Shown here in pieces: positions 15,133-27,850 of a stretch of DNA of 64,000 nt. How positions within the stretch are numbered: the first letter of the stretch is position 1; every line of letters starts with the position of its first letter. The notes under the pieces were generated by a model. That model saw only the letters and a program-made list of their open reading frames with translations, was not told where the DNA came from and did not search any database. The stretch comes from Talpa occidentalis (taxonomy: Eukaryota > Chordata > Mammalia > Eulipotyphla > Talpidae): NCBI RefSeq assembly GCF_014898055.3, contig NW_023602073.1, positions 24,847,784 to 24,911,783 on the forward strand, in the 5' to 3' direction. Position numbers and translations under genes: made by a program.

Positions 15133-15354
15133 TTTTATCTTTTTAAATTTTTAAAATTTTTTTACATCATTGTTCATTTTTAAACAATATTTGCTTCCTC
15201 CCCACCCTCTCAGGTGTACAAAACACAACAAAGCAAAACCAGACAATTACAAAGCAGAGACATCCTGCAGGGGAGGAGGCCGGAGAGGCTGAGAGGGAGG
15301 GAGGGGCACAGGGGGCTGTGGTGATGGTGCACGGGTGCGTTGGGGAAGGAAATT
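15133..15354 (-). mobile_element. 5'-inverted (twin-primed) short L1 insertion
   Basis: The left part (15133 to about 15215) is the 3' end of an L1 in reverse orientation, including TTTTTTACATCATTGTTCAT and AACAATATTTGCTTCC, as at 55010-55060. The right part (about 15216-15354) is neighbouring L1 3'UTR sequence in the opposite sense, starting ACAAAACACAACAAAGCAAA and including GGTGATGGTGCACGGGTGC. Perfect 16-bp TSDs flank the pair. This geometry is the hallmark of twin priming during target-primed reverse transcription. It sits in a PHACTR1 intron with no exon affected. Confidence 0.9.
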
Positions 15355-17532
15355 CAAGCTCATTATTTCTAATTCCCCATGCTAGTCACAGCAGAGGGTA
15401 AATGCTGAAATTAAAAGACAGCTTTCCTAGGGAAAGGAAGAAGTAGTAACCGGGAGGAGAGGAAGCATTTCTCTTATCTTGGAGAACTGAAAAAACAATG
15501 GGTTCTCAGTTGGTGGCTCTCCCGAATGTTACCCATTCTAGGGGAGTTGGGTATGGAAGGGGACCCTCCTCCCTCACCCCCTCCTGCCAAATTATGCAAT
15601 TAGTCAAGTTTTTCTCTGCAAAATCATACACTCTTTTTAAGGATAAGAATTAAATGCATGCCTAAATATTTCCCTATTACTGTGAGAATTTAGATTATTC
15701 TGTACCTCAACTATTCTGTGTATTTGCCTTGATTACTCTGTGCCTTTCACCCAGAATACGAACAGAGAAAGTTTGAGATAAGGAACCGCTCGGAGCAAAA
15801 GCCTTGGCATGAGGATCTATACATGCTGAAAACAGCATGTGCTGAAAACAGCAATAGATATTATGCTTAGAGTAGCAAAAACACTGAAGCTTCCCTTGAC
15901 TCTCTCCCTGATTTCCCAGCCTTGGTTGGGGCCAGCTGGTTATGCATCCCCCACACACTTGTGCATTCCCCATTTGCCTGCTTGCTTATTTGATTTTTTT
16001 TTTTTTAATTTTCTGCTTGATTCTAAATAAAAATGAGACTGCCTTGGAGCTGGGCTGCACCTTCCTGGTGCAGTACCTCTAGGCTTCTCATTGCCCTGCA
16101 CATGGACTTAGAGTAATCTTTCTTTATCCCACCACCACACATTTTAATGAGACATATTACTAGTTTCTGGTAAGACACCCTAAAATTTAGGAGAATATTT
16201 AGGTCCCTGCAATCAATTCCAATGAACTTTATGGGAATCTGATTTAATTTTTTTCTGAATGTCTAGACCTTGAGGAATGATCACCAGCTAGTTTTGATGC
16301 CCTCGTAATTTTAAGGACACACTTAGAACCAGCTAACCCATCTCCCTGTGTTTTCCGCACTGCTGGGTCTCAGGAAAGAGTGTGTTCTGCATCCAAACAT
16401 TGGTTGGTCTTAAGCATGTAAGAGTCAGGAGTCAGACTTTGACCAAGAGGAGGGTGACCTTATAAAGAAAAGCCACTTCTTGTTCTAGTCTCTCCATCAA
16501 TGGACACCGGCTTGTCTGACCTTTTGGGAACTCCTTTACCCTACTGCTTTTCCTTGGGATGCCATTTGGCTTGTGGAGCTGTTTGGGCTGCTCTAAGGGA
16601 GAGAAAGAGTTAGGAATACAAACCATCCCCTTAATAATTGCTATGTTTCAGGAGCTCTGATTTTTTTTCTTTGCACAATATTTTGAAGGAGAAAAATCCA
16701 TTAACAAACTTTTTAAAAATTAATTTTAATGGACGTCTTAACTGTCATTAAGATATGAGTATCATTCAGGATGGTCACTGTAGGAGGCTGATTAAAAACA
16801 CTCTAGTCCCACAGGGGTAGTATTATCTCCCATGTGTCATCAATTAATTAAACTTCTCAACATCATCCAAGAATAGCCTCAAATAATTTTATCATTAAAA
16901 TGGCCACTCATAAAAAATTAGATCCACTTGGATCTACGTTGCATTGCTAACTATCTATTTTGGGGGTTAAATATATCTATAAAAATTTTAGCTTTAAAGG
17001 CATCAATGTGCTTTTCAAACACTCTCATTAAATTTATCAGTATTTCTGGAATTTTCCTTAATTCAGTAATTCAAATTGGATTTAGCATAATAAAGTCAAG
17101 TGGTTCTTCGTTAATGGATAAGAAATAGTATGGAGGAGGTAAGGAAAACTCATGTTTTTCTGGGGTCATGTGAATAACCATTATATTCGATCTACTGATT
17201 TGGATAATGAGTTTCCAATTGTTTGATGGGGTTATAGTGAATTTTTAAAAATGAAATAATTAATGTAAGTGAAAATATAATGATCTGACATCAAGTTGCT
17301 TGGGGGTCAGGTAGGTATCACAAAATCAAGCAGCAAAGACCATCCAAAAGGATGGAGGGCCCTGAAGCTGAGTTGATCACCCCTAGTGAGGTCCTGCAAA
17401 GTCTGGAAGGGTGCAAGCCTGGACACCAGAGAAGAGGGTTAGGCAGCTACACAGCTTGAGGCTACCAGAGAGCCCCCGGGGAAGGCCCGCCCACCTCCCT
17501 ACCCAGGCCCCCTCCATGGAGCACTGGCTCAC

Positions 17533-17594
17533 CTTTCGAGTTAGTCTCCTCTTGATTTCTCTTTTCTCCTCCTGCTCCTCTTGTTCATTCCGAG
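17533..17594 (-). CDS. PHACTR1: PHACTR1 exon: basic linker between RPEL motifs
   Basis: A 62-nt exon on the minus strand, acceptor TTTCAG, donor GTGAGC. The first two bases complete a Pro codon begun in the upstream exon; the exon then encodes RNEQEEQEEKREIKRRLTRK. It joins the two RPEL motifs and contains a basic KREIKRRLTRK stretch of the kind that overlaps actin binding and nuclear import in the family. In known PHACTR1 the Leu of RRLTRK is a site of pathogenic missense change (L500 in 580-residue numbering, from memory). Frame and lengths match the family exactly. Confidence 0.9.
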
Positions 17595-20500
17595 CTGAAA
17601 GAAACATTTAAGATGCTTCTGATTTTATTCAACAGTGTCATGCACAAGTGCAGCCTCTGGACCTTTGCAGACCCCAGTGCAGGAATCTCAGTCTGTGGAG
17701 GGGGGACAGTGAGCTCCTCTCCCTTCCCTGGCTGCCCTTGTGCCAGACTGCCTACACTGTTTCAACTGAGCAGGTTGACCTTTTTGTCTGCCATTGTCAC
17801 ATCGGGTTTTGAATCTCCAGGCAAACATAATGGGCAGAGAAGTGTGGGTACAGGACAAGCAGGTAGGTTCTAAAAGAGTGGGTGTACCATTAGCAGTGAC
17901 TCGGGCATCTGGGTGAAGTGACAAGCCTTGGGCCTCACAGTGACTGAAGCAGGCTCATTGTGACATGTGCTATGGGGTGGAACAGAAGACAGGCCCAAGG
18001 GGGTGCCTGGTACCTGCTGCAGAAAAGGAGCTAACTGAGGCCAACTGCAAGCCTGGCTGCGTGAAGAGGAAGTTTAAAATTCTCACCTTTTGCAAGCCCT
18101 GTTTCCATTAATTCTTTGAATCTTCCAAGAAGTCCAGAGAGTATGTGTGAGGCCAGAGTGTGGGATACAATTGCCTGCATTTGGACCTTTAAGGAGTGTC
18201 TTAGGAGAGTAGACTGCAGAGCCTAAACGTTCTCAAAGTGACATGTGAGGTGACTTACTCATCAGATGTTTAAGGAACTGCAGGGAAGAGGGTTGGAGAA
18301 GGGAACAGAGATTTGGAAGGCAGAGAATTTGGGCCAACTTTTCCTTAACCTAAATGAATGAACCTGGGCACATCACTTCCCCTGTAGACCTGGGCATGGG
18401 AGCATGGGTATAAGCATAATGTCTACCTCACAGAAAATCATGACAGACAACCTGTGTCAAAGAAGGCATCTGATTCTCACTTGATGAATTTAGAATGGGT
18501 AAAAGGAATCTGCTTCAAACTGATCTTGGCACCTGGTGATTTGGGAGGACCTAGGCACTTTTTCTCTCATTTTTAAGTCACTGTGGTTAAATTAGATTTC
18601 TGTAGCTTAATTAACGTATGATATTAGTGTACACTTGCCTTTCAGTTATCTTGGTAGGTATAGGATACATCTTTAAAGGAAGGAAGCCCCTTGCATAGAA
18701 GTGGGGTTCCCTTTGCCAGTCCTATAGCAGCAAGCACAATTACACAGCTAACTCGCTTGGAAGGTTTCAGCACCTCCCACATCAGGAACAATGGCAATTT
18801 ACAGCAGAATTTAAGTCCTTCAGCAACACTCCCAGGGGCACAAATGGGCCATTAGGACTGCCTGTGGGGATCAGGAGCTTGTGTGGGGGCAGCACAAGAA
18901 ATGCTCACACCTGCAGTGGGTCAAGATCACCAGCTTGCCCTCTCATTCCCCCAAACCCCACAAGAGTGCATTTTCCTTTGGATTTAAAGATCCTATCTGC
19001 CTCCCTGAATTCCCTTAAAAGATGTCAATTTATCATGAGTAAAATCCCATTAAACTAGTCTACCAGAGATAAATAGGTGGCAGACAGCAGGACTCAGAGG
19101 AAGGGAAACCCCCATAACGGCATGAGGGAAGATGGAAGAAAGTCTGGTGGTGAGCGCCCAGGAGGCATCTAGAGTGTGGATTCACCACCCCCCTGTTCTC
19201 GGGATGTAGTCTTGGCACCCAGAGTTCCTGCTGGTCTAGCTAAAATGTAGAGTCAGTCAGGGAGCCTCTCATCAGGACAAATGTCTTGGTATGAGGATAT
19301 CTGCCGAAAACAGTAGGCAGACATTATGGCCAGATTAGCATCACCAGCTAGACCACCTTTGACAGGAATTTAGTGTAAACAAAGACTCGAGGGAGGATGT
19401 TTTGATCAGCAGCAACAATGGGTCCTCACAGGCAACAGTCCCTCTTCACTTCACCCCCAGCTTGTGCCAGACAATTATGCATCCCCAATCCACATCCCCA
19501 ACACCCACAGTCCTCCACACATTCCTCTTTGTAGTTGCCCACCTTCCCTGTATCTGACCCCAAGTAAATGTGAGACTCTCATGGGGGAAGGCACTGCATC
19601 TCCAGAGATGTGAGTCCTTCTAGGTGTCTCTCTCTCTCACTACTTGGATGAGTTATTTTTCCTCTGTCCCTCGCTGCCCCCAATGCTGCCTCCCTGAGAG
19701 GCAACACTAGAGACCGTGGGTTAACAGAGTCACAGAATATTAGGGCCATGAAGGGTGAGGGATGTAAAAGCCCAGGGGAGTTAAGTGAATGATCACACAC
19801 TACATGACTAATAAATTCTTTTTTCTTGGGCCTCCCTGGTGGTGCAGCAGGTTGAGCACAGCACTGTGAAGCTGTCTGCAGCCTCTGCAGCATGGATTTG
19901 ATTCCCGGTTGGCCAGAGAGATTCCCACATGGCGAGCAGACCTCTCCTGTCTCTCCCGCTGCTCCCCTCAGCAGCGTATTTCAGTCAGTCTGCCTGTTCT
20001 GTTCCCCTCTCTGTCTCTGGTGAATCCTCTCACCCTCCCACACATACGGCCCGTATCCCGGTTCTTGTATAAAAATAAATAAATCTTTAGAAAAAAATTC
20101 TTTTTTCTTGTTATAACTTGCTGCATCTTCCCCCTGTCATGTTTGGTGCCAGCCCCCTCTTCATTCCCAACTACTGGCTTCAGACTCTAGTAGGGGCCTC
20201 TTCAACCCCCCACAACCTGCTAAGGCTGGCTTTCTAGGACAGAGCATGGAGCCTCATCTCCTACGTGCATCTCTTAGGTCCCTCTGAGGGGTAGGACCAC
20301 AAGGGGTAGAATCTATACCTTTAGTTCAAAGCCATTTACAAACCCTGGGTTTCTCAGGCAGAGGGTACCAAGACAACCCTGCTAGGCAACTGGGAAGACA
20401 GGCCAGCAGGGACCATGATGTCATCAGCTGCTGCACTGTCAGAGTGTGCTTATTATGTGCTCAGATGCGCACAGTGACACATGGGCTGCTCTGGCTGCTG

Positions 20501-22750
20501 GGCAGGCTGGGATGGGCAGTCAGACCCAGACTCCAAGCTCACAGCTGGCTGAGCCTGGCTGTCTGCGCCCCGTCTCCAGCACTCCCAGAGAGATGGTTCC
20601 TTTAATGATTTAGCCTGGAAATAATTTCTAGAACAAATTGTTTGAGGGTGTTTCTTATACACCTCAGCATTTTTTTTTTGTTTGTTTAAATATCTGAACA
20701 GACCAAAAAAAAAATAAAATAGGAAGAAGAACAAAAAGGTATTTAGGAAAACCAAAGTTCCAGAATGCAGGGATAAAATAAGAACCAATGGGAAAAATAA
20801 GTTTATTTCCACAGAGTTTTGTAACTGGAAATGATTAAGCTGTTCTATTCTGGCCAAGCACTTCTTTATCCTGCAGTATTAGAACAGGACAAGAAGGAAG
20901 GGGACAGGACTAACGGCAACATGGGACCAGTTTCAAAAGCCACTTTCATGCCTAGAATCTGAGCCTCCAAACTTGCCAGGCACAAGTAACTATCCCTGAG
21001 ATCAGAGTTTCTTGCTGGATGGCAATAAAAACCCAACACCTGGAAGATGCCACTAGCCTTCCAGGCTCGGGGGAAGTAAGAAGAGGTCCTTCAGGAAGGC
21101 AGAGGTGAGCTGGGGAGTGGAGGTGTTTTCTTTCCCGAGCCCTTGCCCTTGTCGAGAGTATTCTTTTTGAAACCTGAAAGAACCCCAAGATTTTTAGCTT
21201 CTTTCAGCTTGGAAGTCAGGTAGGTGGTCACAAGTGTGAGGGATGTGTGTGGGGGTGAAGAGGGACAAGGAGAAGCATGTTTCCCAATTTCTGATTTTAG
21301 AAAATAGCTTTCTGCTTTTTTTTCCCCCCCTCCCAAAATGGAAAGTGTATGATGGATGAAGTATCAGATTGGTGCAGAAAGGGAGATATCATATAGGCCA
21401 CATGTTTCTCTGAACATGGCAACCATCTGGAAAAGTTTTAGTTCTGCTTAGTGTAGTAAGCAGTACAAATAAGGGCACTCCTTGGTTAGAAGAAAATAGA
21501 TACACGAATTCCAAGAGACCAAGGAAATAGGTGAGGTCACTTAAGACTGAGTAAGGCCAATCCTGAAAATACTAGGCACTAAGAGCTGGGGTGAGGCTGG
21601 AGCAACACTGGATGCAGCTGTGGGCAAACATCAAGTTGGCGTGAGCAGGAGGTGCTCTCTCTCCTCCCTCTCCCAGCAAACCAGTTAGTGATGACCAAGT
21701 CACAAGAACCCAAGCAGGGGGGTAGACAAGTTAACTGAAGAACATGTTAGTTCAGAGAAAGTGGAAATACCCAGTCACTCAATGGGAGGCCTCACATGAC
21801 AGGCACGCGCGTGCGGTGTGTGGATGTGCATATGCCTGCTTAGCAGCCCCATGACCCTCTGCAGAGAATACATTTCTCATTTGTGGAGAGAAATTAGAAG
21901 GGGTGTGTCCACATGTCGGGAAAGAGTCAGGAATTAAGCCAAAAATATCCGTTGATCATCTTAAGGAAAGTGTTAGAACAGTAGTAGGGAATTGAGCAGA
22001 ATGCTGCTCTCTCTTAATTATTTAATATCTCCCGCTAAACTGAGGCACGTGGGTGTCCATGAGATGCTTGATTTCTGGGTGTATATATATTTACATATTT
22101 GTATGTAAATATCAAGTGAATGCTGTATCTATTTAAATATTTATATTCTGAATCTCTGTGTCATTTGTTTTTTCAGTCCCGGCCACAGTGGCACGAGCTT
22201 TTCTAGAATGAGAGCATTAGGCAGGATACCTCTGGCCAGGGCTGGAGGCCTGAGATGAAACATGTTCACTTAGAAATGCTCTTTTGCACTTTAATGTTCA
22301 AAGGGAGGGGGAACTTTATCAACAGCAGACAGCTGTAATAGAAAGGCATATTTTCTGGTCCATGTTTGCAAATAGTTATTTCTCTTACTTTAGCCACTAA
22401 TAAAGTATTTAGGTTTTAGGCTAATTGTGGTCTGAAGGTGACCTTAATTTTCCTCAAAATCATTTTATACCAAGTTCTTTCTCTCTAATTTTTCAGCTTC
22501 TCTCAACCTAATAAAGGGAAGGTTACAGCCCGTGCGCTTCCAGTGAGCCCAGCGGATCAGACCCTGCCTTCTCTATGGGAAGGTTAGCACGAATCTTCTC
22601 ATACAGGGATGAAGCCTCAACACCAGAGAGGTTCACAATCATTTCCACACATTTCCTCCTAGGCACAGTGAGAATCCCCGGGGCCTACAATTAAATAACA
22701 ACCAAAGCCACCACAAAACATTAGTGATTGCCACTGGCTCAGTCACTTAC
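17595..22750 (-). other. PHACTR1: PHACTR1 intron
   Basis: A 5.2-kb intron bounded by acceptor CAG at 17595-17597 and donor GTAAGT at 22745-22750 (minus strand). It contains one Rhin-1-like SINE (19829-20094). An AT-rich palindromic stretch lies at 22080-22145. No exon-like frame was seen. Confidence 0.8.
19829..20094 (+). mobile_element. Rhin-1-like tRNA-derived SINE
   Basis: Sense copy: head CCTCCCTGGTGGTGCAGCAG, tRNA-type B-box region GGATTTGATTCCCGG, body with CCCCTCAGCAGCGTATTTCA, tail AAAAATAAATAAATCTTTAG. A perfect 16-bp TSD (AAATTCTTTTTTCTTG) is at 19813-19828 and 20095-20110. Confidence 0.9.
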
Positions 22751-22806
22751 GTTTCAAAATGTTCCTCTGCTCCAATTCCTCTGCAGTTGGCCTCTGGCTC
22801 AGTCGC
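22751..22806 (-). CDS. PHACTR1: PHACTR1 exon: RPEL motif
   Basis: A 56-nt exon on the minus strand, acceptor TTTTCCGCAG, donor GTAAGT. It gives (R)RLSQRPTAEELEQRNILK and one base of the next Pro codon. RPTAEEL is an RPEL actin-binding motif, the middle one of the C-terminal array by its position before the RNEQ linker. The Asn of RNILK corresponds to N479 of human PHACTR1 (from memory). It is the most upstream PHACTR1 exon that I can find in the window; further exons should lie above 64000. Confidence 0.9.
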
Positions 22807-24844
22807 CTGCGGAAAAGATCCAGGAAAAGTTTTTGGACCATTTCATATCCTCCGGGGGTCATTAATCTCCCTGGCCCTTGTGGAGACATGAGGCAGAGTC
22901 AGGGGCTGGAGTGCTTGCTCCATCCTGTGCTTTAAAAGACTGACTCTCACCACCACCGCCTCCTCAGTTCCTCAATTTCAACCCCAGGAAGAGCATGGAG
23001 CTGCCGACACGTCACGGGAGCTGCCCCTCCGCCTTCCTCCCTCTGCTGGCCCCTCCCTAGCCTTGCTCCTCCGGTGCCTCCAGGCAAGTGGACAGAAACA
23101 TAGTTAGGAATCTTCTCTTCACAGAGGTCTCTTTCTTTCCTTGTGGTCTCTTAACTTCAGGACTGTGGCCTCTGTCTTTCCCTCCTGACCCTGAGGCTAG
23201 AGGTTGAAGACCCAGTTGGTGCAGACCCAGTCAGAACATAAAGAGGTTCATGGCCCTGGGGTACATGAGAGAGCATGTCTTGTCCACGGAGAACAATAGC
23301 TGCTCTTCTTCTTGTCCTCACCCGTCAGCACTAGGACCTCACTGGACATGGAATGACAAACGAACAGGAACAGAAGTGACCCTCCTGTCACTGGGCACAT
23401 AATTCAGCCATAAGAGGTGAAACATCAGAGCAGGGTATGAACTTGAGATGATGCAACAGCGGGAGAGGGCAGGGGCAGACAACAGGTGGCCACCGCATCG
23501 TGGTGGAGAATGAGAAGGCACCAAACAGCAGCCTCATAAAGTCACAGAAATGATCAGCCTCAGCCCTCACACAGATGTTTGAAGTTCTTGAAAATTAGTA
23601 AAGAACCCTGCAATTATTCAGTGTTCTCCTTCTGTGACTGGGATGAGGTGTGTGAGGTGTGAAAATTAGGGAAGGCATTTTAGGCTTTTTAAGTCCTCCG
23701 TGGGGGATCTAAGGGGTAGAAAGGGGTGCTTTCCTGACAGTAAAAGTTATAGTCCCTCCCCAAATATCTGCAACTAGATGTCTGCATCATGGAATTTGAA
23801 GAGAGAACCCAGAGTGAACACAGAAGTCCATGGAGTTGCCAAGTGTAAATATTTTCAACTGAATGTCATTTGTGTTTCTCTTTATTGCCCTGGGGCAAAA
23901 ACGATTGATTCTGTTTGTATCATTACCTTACATGCTGTGGACAGAGAAAGGATTTTTGGTCAGTCACACCTGTTCTGGAAAATCTATAGGATCCTGGAAA
24001 CTGGAAATTGTATCCCAAAGTGTTCTTAAGTTTATAAGAACATTTTCACATTTAATATTCATTATCCCCTCAAAACATCTCATTAAGGCATGATTCACAA
24101 GGGACAGCTAGTATTTGGAAATTCACAATATTGGAGGTTCTACATTTGGGCTCAGCAGTATTTTTATCCTCTCTAAAACAGCATTCTCATAGTATAGGAG
24201 GAGGCTTGAAGTCACATGAAGCAGCACACTGGTGTCACTGGTCTGGAATGCAGCTACTTACTCCATTTGGAAGCTGTTTCTTAGAGGCTCTGCCTCAACT
24301 TTCCCTTTATTTTCCCAAAGAATACTTGTTTCTGTTACAGAGATGCACAGCCACCCACATGGGACCATCTGGTAAAAACCAGACATTAAATGAACTTAGA
24401 GCCCTGGAAGGACGTTGAATAAGCCCTCCAGGTGCAAGGGAGTTTGAACCTCAGAAACAGTGCCAGATTTTGAAGTCTCACGTCCAGAAGTGTCTGCAGA
24501 ATGCTTACTCACTGGCTGGTGTCTAGTAGCCCTTGATTCCAGCACCAGACATGTTGACTGGTTCTGTGTTGGCCTTTATGTTGTTTGTCATATGGGTCAT
24601 ATTTGGAGAGGACAAAAATTAGTGAACTATAAACAGAAAATTTTGTTATTAACCACCTGGCAGCCTTCTGATCAAACAGAGGGTCAAACTCTCTGGTTAA
24701 GTTTTATTTCTCTAGAAAGGGCCTGGGAACATCAAGGATAATTATAGTGATGAAATGTAGCTGACACCCTTCCCCAGGATGGGTGTATGCCATAATTACT
24801 TGTTTTGACTTTGAAAATGAAAGTAGGTAGGAAATTGACATTAA

Positions 24845-24945
24845 GGAATTGTAATGACAAGGCACTGGAGTTGGGGGATCTGGGCTCTGGCTCAGATCTG
24901 CTCTGAACCTTGGATGGGCATTTCTTTTCTCTGCAAATAAGAAAT
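24845..24945 (+). repeat. Probable MIR fossil
   Basis: GCACTGGAGTTGGGGGATCTGGGCTCTGGCTCAGATCTGC and the following bases match the first half of MIR weakly. Limits are approximate. Confidence 0.4.
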
Positions 24946-24984
24946 AGTCATTTAATAAACTAATGCTGATTTAATATATAATAT

Positions 24985-25190
24985 GCAGGTATGATTCTAG
25001 CAATTATATGTGTGATAATTCATTTAATATTTATAGCACCTCTTAGATATAACACCACCATCATTTCCATTTTACAAACAGGCAAAGAAAGTGGTATGTC
25101 TTAGCCCAGGTTACCCAGCTTGCCAGTGACAGAGCCAAGACCTAAACCCAGACTGTCTCTCTAGTCAGAATACTCTTAACCAGCCCATGC
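24985..25190 (-). repeat. MIR fossil, reverse orientation
   Basis: The plus strand has TTTCCATTTTACAAACAGGC, then CCCAGGTTACCCAGCTTGCC and CAGAGCCAAGACCTAAACCC. These are the conserved blocks of MIR in reverse complement. Confidence 0.7.
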
Positions 25191-25194
25191 ATTT

Positions 25195-25640
25195 ACTAAT
25201 GCTGCCGCAGCACATCACCATAAAGTGGCTTGAAGTAATACAAATTTATTAGCGTACAGTTCTGGAGGTCAGAAGTCTGAAATATATATAGCAGCAGGCT
25301 AAACTCAAGGCACCAGCACTGCATTCTTCCTGGAAGGAGAGGAGAATCTATACCCTTGGCTTTTCCCTCGTCTAGAGGCTGCCGCCCTTTCTGTGCCCCT
25401 TCCTCCCTCTTCAAAGTCAGCAGTGCAGCAGCTTCCAATCTCTCTCAGGCTTTGACCCTCTTGTCTCCCTCTTGTGAGAAAGCCTGTGATCACATAGGGC
25501 TCCCCCAAATAACACAGGATAATCTCCTTCTCTCAAGATCCTTAACTTAATGGCAGCTGTAAAGTGCTTTTTGCCAGGAAAGGTTATATATCTCAAGGTT
25601 TGGGGATTAGGACACAGACATCTTAGTCAGAGGTTGCAAA
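25195..25640. repeat. Old LTR-like interspersed repeat (family not resolved)
   Basis: Recognised by its fixed order of blocks: ACAAATTTATTAGCGTACAG, TTCTGGAGGTCAGAAGTCTG, TCTAGAGGCTGCCGCCCTTT, CCTTCCTCCCTCTTCAAAG, CAGGATAATCTCCTTCTCTC, GGGGATTAGGACACAGACAT. This is a very common old mammalian repeat; I cannot name the subfamily with confidence. It has no coding content. Confidence 0.6.
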
Positions 25641-25711
25641 CTGATGGATGGATTTGACTCTAAAAGTTTTCTATGAAATGCCCAGGGATTACAATTATTT
25701 TTTACCTGTCT

Positions 25712-25975
25712 TTTTTTTTTTTAAAGATTTATTTATTTATACAAGCACCGGGTACAGTCAGAAGCGCGGGAGGGTGAGAGAATTCACCAGAGCCAGAGTG
25801 GGGAACAGAACAGGCACACCGACGAAGTACACTGCTGAGGGGAGCGGCGGGCAGCAGGAGAGGTCTGCGCGCCATGTGGGACCCTGGCCCGGGGGCCAGG
25901 GATCGAACCGGTGCTGCAGAGGCTGCGGGCAGCTTTGCAGCTGAACACTCAATTGCTGCGCCACCGGGGAGGCCC
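25712..25975 (-). mobile_element. Rhin-1-like SINE
   Basis: Reverse copy: plus strand starts with the T-run and AAAGATTTATTTATTTATAC and ends GCCACCGGGGAGGCCCA. It belongs to the subtype with AGTCAGAAGCGCGGGAGGG. B-box complement GGGATCGAACCGG is kept. Short TSD CTGTCTTT at both ends. Confidence 0.88.
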
Positions 25976-26066
25976 ACCCGACTGTCTTTATAGAGGGTGT
26001 GTGGGTTCTATTTTGCCAGTACCTTGAACTTACTTGGGTGATACACATGAGCCCGGTGACATCTTC

Positions 26067-26175
26067 CTTCCCTCCTTCCTTCCATCCTTCCTCCCTCCCT
26101 CCCTCCCTCCCTCCCTCCCTCCCTCCCTCCCTCCCTCCCTCCCTCCTTCCTTCTTTCTTTCCTTCCTTCCCAGTC
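26067..26175. repeat. (CCCT)n / (CCTT)n microsatellite
   Basis: More than 100 bp of pure pyrimidine on the plus strand: CCTT-type units at the edges and at least 15 uninterrupted CCCT units in the centre. Open frames on both strands here only translate the repeat. Confidence 0.97.
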
Positions 26176-27850
26176 ATTCCTGGTTTCTATGGGCTTCTGA
26201 GTTTGAGACCCTTGGGTGAGCTCATCAAACCCTATGAGTTCTGTCTTGTGTTTCCCTTCTTTCATCCACCAATCTAGTAACATGGCTACAGAGGCTCCCT
26301 GAGGATAAAGCAGTGACAATTTCTAAGGAATTTATGACGTAGATAGAGGTGCATGTTAGTGGAGGCATGGATTAAAATGTCCATGTTAAAACTGGATCAA
26401 GGATTTTCAGGAGCTAGGTTGTAATAAAACAGCCTTGAAATGGTAAACAATTTGGACATGATTTAGACTTCCATGCAATTTAAAAGGTACTGCAGATTCT
26501 TGTAGCATCCCAGCATGGCCATCAAGAAGGTCAGCTAAAGACACATCAGTAGGATGTGGAAATGGGACTGGGCACCTATCAAAATTGTGAAGGCAGAAGA
26601 CTTTGTGGGGTAACTGTCATGACTCTTCCACTAGATTCTTCCTTTCTCCGTAGACTGATGTCATCATCCAATGTCAAGACCTGTTCTTAAAAGTGGGTGC
26701 TCTATCCTCAGCCACAGTCAAGTACATTCATTCACTTGACAAATTATTGAGTGCTAATCTGTGCCTGGTTTTGGGGTATAGTGATGAGCAAAAACAGAGC
26801 CACCAGCCCTACCTCCACATCCTACTGACCTGTTTTCAGCTGACCTTCTTGATGGCCATGCTGAGATGCTACAAGAATCTGTAGAACCTTTTAAATGGCA
26901 TGTAAGGGCTTCGGTGGTGAGACACCTGGGCCAGTGATACTAGTATCTGACCCAGCGAGGAAGTCAGGAAAGGCTGCCCAAAGGAAGTGACATGTTCCCA
27001 GGATGGAGGATGGAGGAAGCCAGTTTGCTGGAGGGGAGAGAGCAGGGGGAAGGGGGAGCGCGGGAAGTAAGGCTGCTGCCATGCCCTATGGGTCAGGTAG
27101 GCTGTATTTAGGATTTTCACACTTTTTCAAGGAACAATGCAAAGCCTCAGAAGATTTCAAATGTTAGTGTGTGACTGCTGTGTTATTGGGATGAACACTT
27201 TCAATTACTGCAGATTGCACTGATTCTTGCACAGAGAATGGACTGTGGGAGGCATGTGGCAGTTTGAGTAGAAGCCTTGGCCTTTACTGCCTGGAAGAAG
27301 ATGGTGGACACTAAGATCAGGCTATGATAGTGGACTTGCAGATTAAGGGCAGAGGGGAGAAAGGAGCTGTATGAGTAGGATAGGTCTCATAACTGCGACT
27401 CTTTGGATGGTAGTGACATCCATTGAGTTGGGGAACATTGAAGGGAAGGGGAGATTTTGGTGAAGGATGAAGGAAGAGAGAAGGGAACCATGAGTATGAG
27501 TTTGGATCTGTTGGGTCAGAATGCCTTGGCAGCACCAAAATGGTGATGTCAAATTGGCAGTGGGATATGTTAATAAGCTCAGTAGAGAGGATAGGTCTAG
27601 GCCAATGATGGAAATTTGTGACTAGTTTTTAATAAAGATGACTTTGGAAGGCAGAAGGCAAGGGTTTAGGGTAGAGTCTTACAGAATAGCAATGCTAATG
27701 CTCAGCTGAGGAAAGACAGGGTTCATAGAGGTAGGAGAAAAACTAGAATGTCACATTGCAGAAGCAAGGTAAGATGACAGGCATGGCCAACAAATAGTGC
27801 TGAGCACTGAAGAAAGGTCAGAAGATGCTGGAAAAAATTCACCAGGGAGG

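Noticed and set aside
20453..20857. 134-codon minus-strand frame
   Set aside because: Contains Phe/Leu runs from A/T homopolymers; no domain and no splice context consistent with PHACTR1.
23339..23570. Minus-strand frames of about 60 codons upstream of the RPEL exon
   Set aside because: No PHACTR1-like residues and no fitting splice phase.
26008..26319. Open frames rich in Pro-Ser or Gly-Arg-Glu repeats
   Set aside because: Products of the (CCCT)n microsatellite, open because the period-four repeat lacks stops.
26720..26800. Old repeat remnant around TTATTGAGTGCTAATCTGTG
   Set aside because: The phrase resembles a common old repeat, but the match is too short to assign a family or limits.
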